64,000 nt of DNA from Cucumis sativus (Eukaryota; Streptophyta; Magnoliopsida; Cucurbitales; Cucurbitaceae), in NCBI RefSeq assembly GCF_000004075.3, contig NC_026659.2, forward strand, positions 26,244,272 through 26,308,271, written 5' to 3'. Positions within the stretch are counted from its first letter, which is position 1, and every line of letters begins with the position of its first letter. The notes beneath the pieces are model-generated. The model saw only the letters and a list, made by a program, of their open reading frames with translations. It was not told where the DNA came from and made no database searches. The position numbers and the translations under genes are program-made. Positions 62,241-64,000 of this stretch are shown piece by piece.

Positions 62241-62897
62241 GCATGTTCTATGTCTAGTTGATGAGACCGCAGTCCACAGCAGAAAATTGAAGAATAGACC
62301 GACCTGTAACTTGCAGAAAGCTATTGCCTGCTAGAGCTAGTTGCAAATCTCAGACAGTTACAGCTGGAAGGAACCATCCTAGGCGGCAACATCATGAAAT
62401 TGCATGCGGGGATTCATTCTTGTTGCGCCCAAATCAAGCATCCATCCATATGGCCTCCCTATTACACAATCAACAATCTAAATGAACCAAATAAAGTTTT
62501 ATAAAATTTGAGAACAACCTTCAACTAACAAATTGATTAAGGAAAAGACAATCTGTAAACGGAAGGATTGTAAAAAGTACATATTGGGAGACGTTTCCAA
62601 GAGTGCTAAAAGAATAGATTTGACTCCAAGGGTACTGAATTTACAAACTGACAAACGACCCAATAAAGACCATCTCAGATCCAATTTTACAGAATTTGAG
62701 GTTAAAATTTAGCGAACTTGTGGGGTCAAATAACCAGTACGTGTAATTGAACTCTATGAAATTTAAAGGTTTAAACTTATACATACAGCATTTAGATTAA
62801 TGTACCATCTAATAAAATATCGTAATACTTGCAAATTTAAAGGTATGCATCTAAATTTCTTTATTTACAATGGATGAGATAGAAGCACTCTCTCGCA
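62241..62897 (-). other. Probable 3' UTR of the BPA1-like gene
   Basis: Downstream of the stop codon at 62898 on the - strand, no other gene is seen. Several AATAAA-like signals occur in the complement (for example near 62810). The exact end is unknown. Confidence 0.35.
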
Positions 62898-63548
62898 CTA
62901 ATGTTCAAGACCACGACTACCCAAGTCAGCTGCAGCTTTGGCCGCTCGATTCAGGGCATCAGACATGAAAAGAGCTCCCCTAGAGAAGTAGCTACTCCTG
63001 ACCACAGTATCGGCAGCAGCGGCAGCTGTTCTTCCTGTGGCTGATATAGCTGATTTGGTGGTCTCCAATACGTGGTACTTCTCATCCACGGATTTAACTG
63101 CTTCATAACCCGCACCTAACATGTCAGTAAGGCCAATTCTATGACTCAAATCTGCTACCTTAGCTGCTGCCGTTGCTGAAACCTGATGAGATTCATCGAA
63201 GGCTTTAGCTTTTGTCAATGTGTCTTTACCCAGCACGTAACCCATGGCCAGCATGGTTTTGACTACTTCCTGGGCCATGGTTACTGCGTTACCAGCACTG
63301 GAAATGAACTGACTTCTTTGTGCCGACTACAAGATGGAGAACTCATCAAATAATAAAAGATTGTCTATAGGAAGAAAACATGTGCAAATTGCAACAGGTA
63401 GGAAATATTAATAGATCTAATTTTTGAAACTTACAGCAGGAGTACTGTCTTCTTCCTGGTGACCAGGAGGCCTACTCCAAAAACCAAATTCATCATCAAA
63501 ATGTCCCCACCGTGTTATACAAACTCTTTGATCTACAATTTTTGCACC
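62898..63548 (-). CDS. BPA1-like protein (binding partner of ACD11), 3' part only
   Basis: Two exons on the - strand are visible: 63548-63435 and 63326-62898, both in phase 0, giving the last 180 residues. The first starts GAKIVDQRVCITRWGHFDDE, which looks like the end of an RRM fold plus linker. The second reads SAQRSQFISSAGNAVTMAQE, then VVKTMLAMGYVLGKDTLTKA and several short Ala-rich helical repeats, with VLETTKSAISA and AAKAAADLGS near the end. This is the layout of plant BPA1 and BPA1-like proteins: an N-terminal RRM and a C-terminal helical region. BPA1 binds the sphingolipid-transfer protein ACD11 and affects cell death and immunity. The RRM exons must lie right of 64000. Bases 63549-64000 read as intron. 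Confidence 0.88.
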
Positions 63549-64000
63549 CTGCAAGAATCAGATAATGAACGCTAAAACATGATCATTATTATCAGGAGGA
63601 AAAAACAGGATCAAAAGTAACGACCATCTCCTTAAGAGAAAAAATAATGGTCTGATGAAGTCCGATCAGGTAAATAAGGGTATTTCCACCGTCATTAAGC
63701 ACATGACCAGAAAAGAAAGTTGATTGAAAACCTAATGGTAAACCAAAAGGCATAGACAGGATAATCAAACCAGAACACTTGACGCTTACAAACTGAAATT
63801 TAGTATCCGTATAGAAATTCCTTAATCATTTGAATCAAGAGGATGTTAATCTGATGTGGCTATGTAAAACAACGAAAATTTGCAGCAAAGGAGAATAAGG
63901 AGAGAAAAATGTGTCTAGCAGATAATTCAACAATAACTATTAACAGCAACGTTATTTATCTCTAATCACAGTGTACTCAACAACAATAACAACGATGTGT
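63549..64000 (-). other. Intron of the BPA1-like gene (continues past the window)
   Basis: Begins (in - strand sense, at its 3' end) with a TCTTGCAG acceptor at 63549-63556. No RRM coding sequence could be recognised in this stretch, so the preceding exon is probably off-window. Confidence 0.55.

Overview
This is a window of plant nuclear DNA. It is strongly AT-rich, its genes are split by short GT-AG introns, and every recognisable protein is of a land-plant type. A eudicot is clear. A cucurbit such as Cucumis is my guess from the general look of the sequence and is not demonstrated. Exon borders were worked out by hand from splice signals, reading phase and family knowledge. For each fully visible multi-exon gene the exon lengths sum to a whole number of codons.

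Layout. 1-11 kb: two tandem RAD6/UBC2-type ubiquitin-conjugating enzyme genes on the + strand. The first runs off the left edge. The second is complete and faces a convergent LRR receptor-like pseudokinase on the - strand. Between the two UBC2 copies lies a decayed piece of the same pseudokinase, so the whole UBC2-pseudokinase pair appears to have been duplicated and one kinase copy lost. 12 kb: a frameshifted scrap of a quinoprotein (PQQ repeat, polyvinyl-alcohol-dehydrogenase-like) gene. 13-15.6 kb: a divergent pair of MIR395 microRNA genes with a transposon-like element between them. 19-22 kb: an ER/Golgi UDP-galactose/UDP-glucose transporter of the UTR3/UTR1 type with a perfect ER-stress element in its promoter. 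24-28.6 kb: a FOUR LIPS/MYB88-type R2R3-MYB gene (12 exons). 29.4-48.7 kb: a long AT-rich stretch without a supportable protein gene, holding microsatellites, a 0.6 kb inverted repeat and scattered repeat debris. 48.8-49.4 kb: a single-exon plastid-type membrane protein with a bacterial PH-like domain. 53.4-54.8 kb: an HD-Zip class I gene of the ATHB13/ATHB23 type. 55-62 kb: AT-rich non-coding DNA. 62.9-64 kb: the 3' part of a BPA1-like (binding partner of ACD11) gene that runs off the right edge.

The genes do not form one pathway, as expected for a plant chromosome. The parts that stand out are the duplicated UBC2/pseudokinase block with its relic, the head-to-head MIR395 pair, the ER-stress element in front of the nucleotide-sugar transporter, a GC-AG intron in that same gene, and the large inverted repeat near 34.5 kb. 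I found no sign of a wholly new system.
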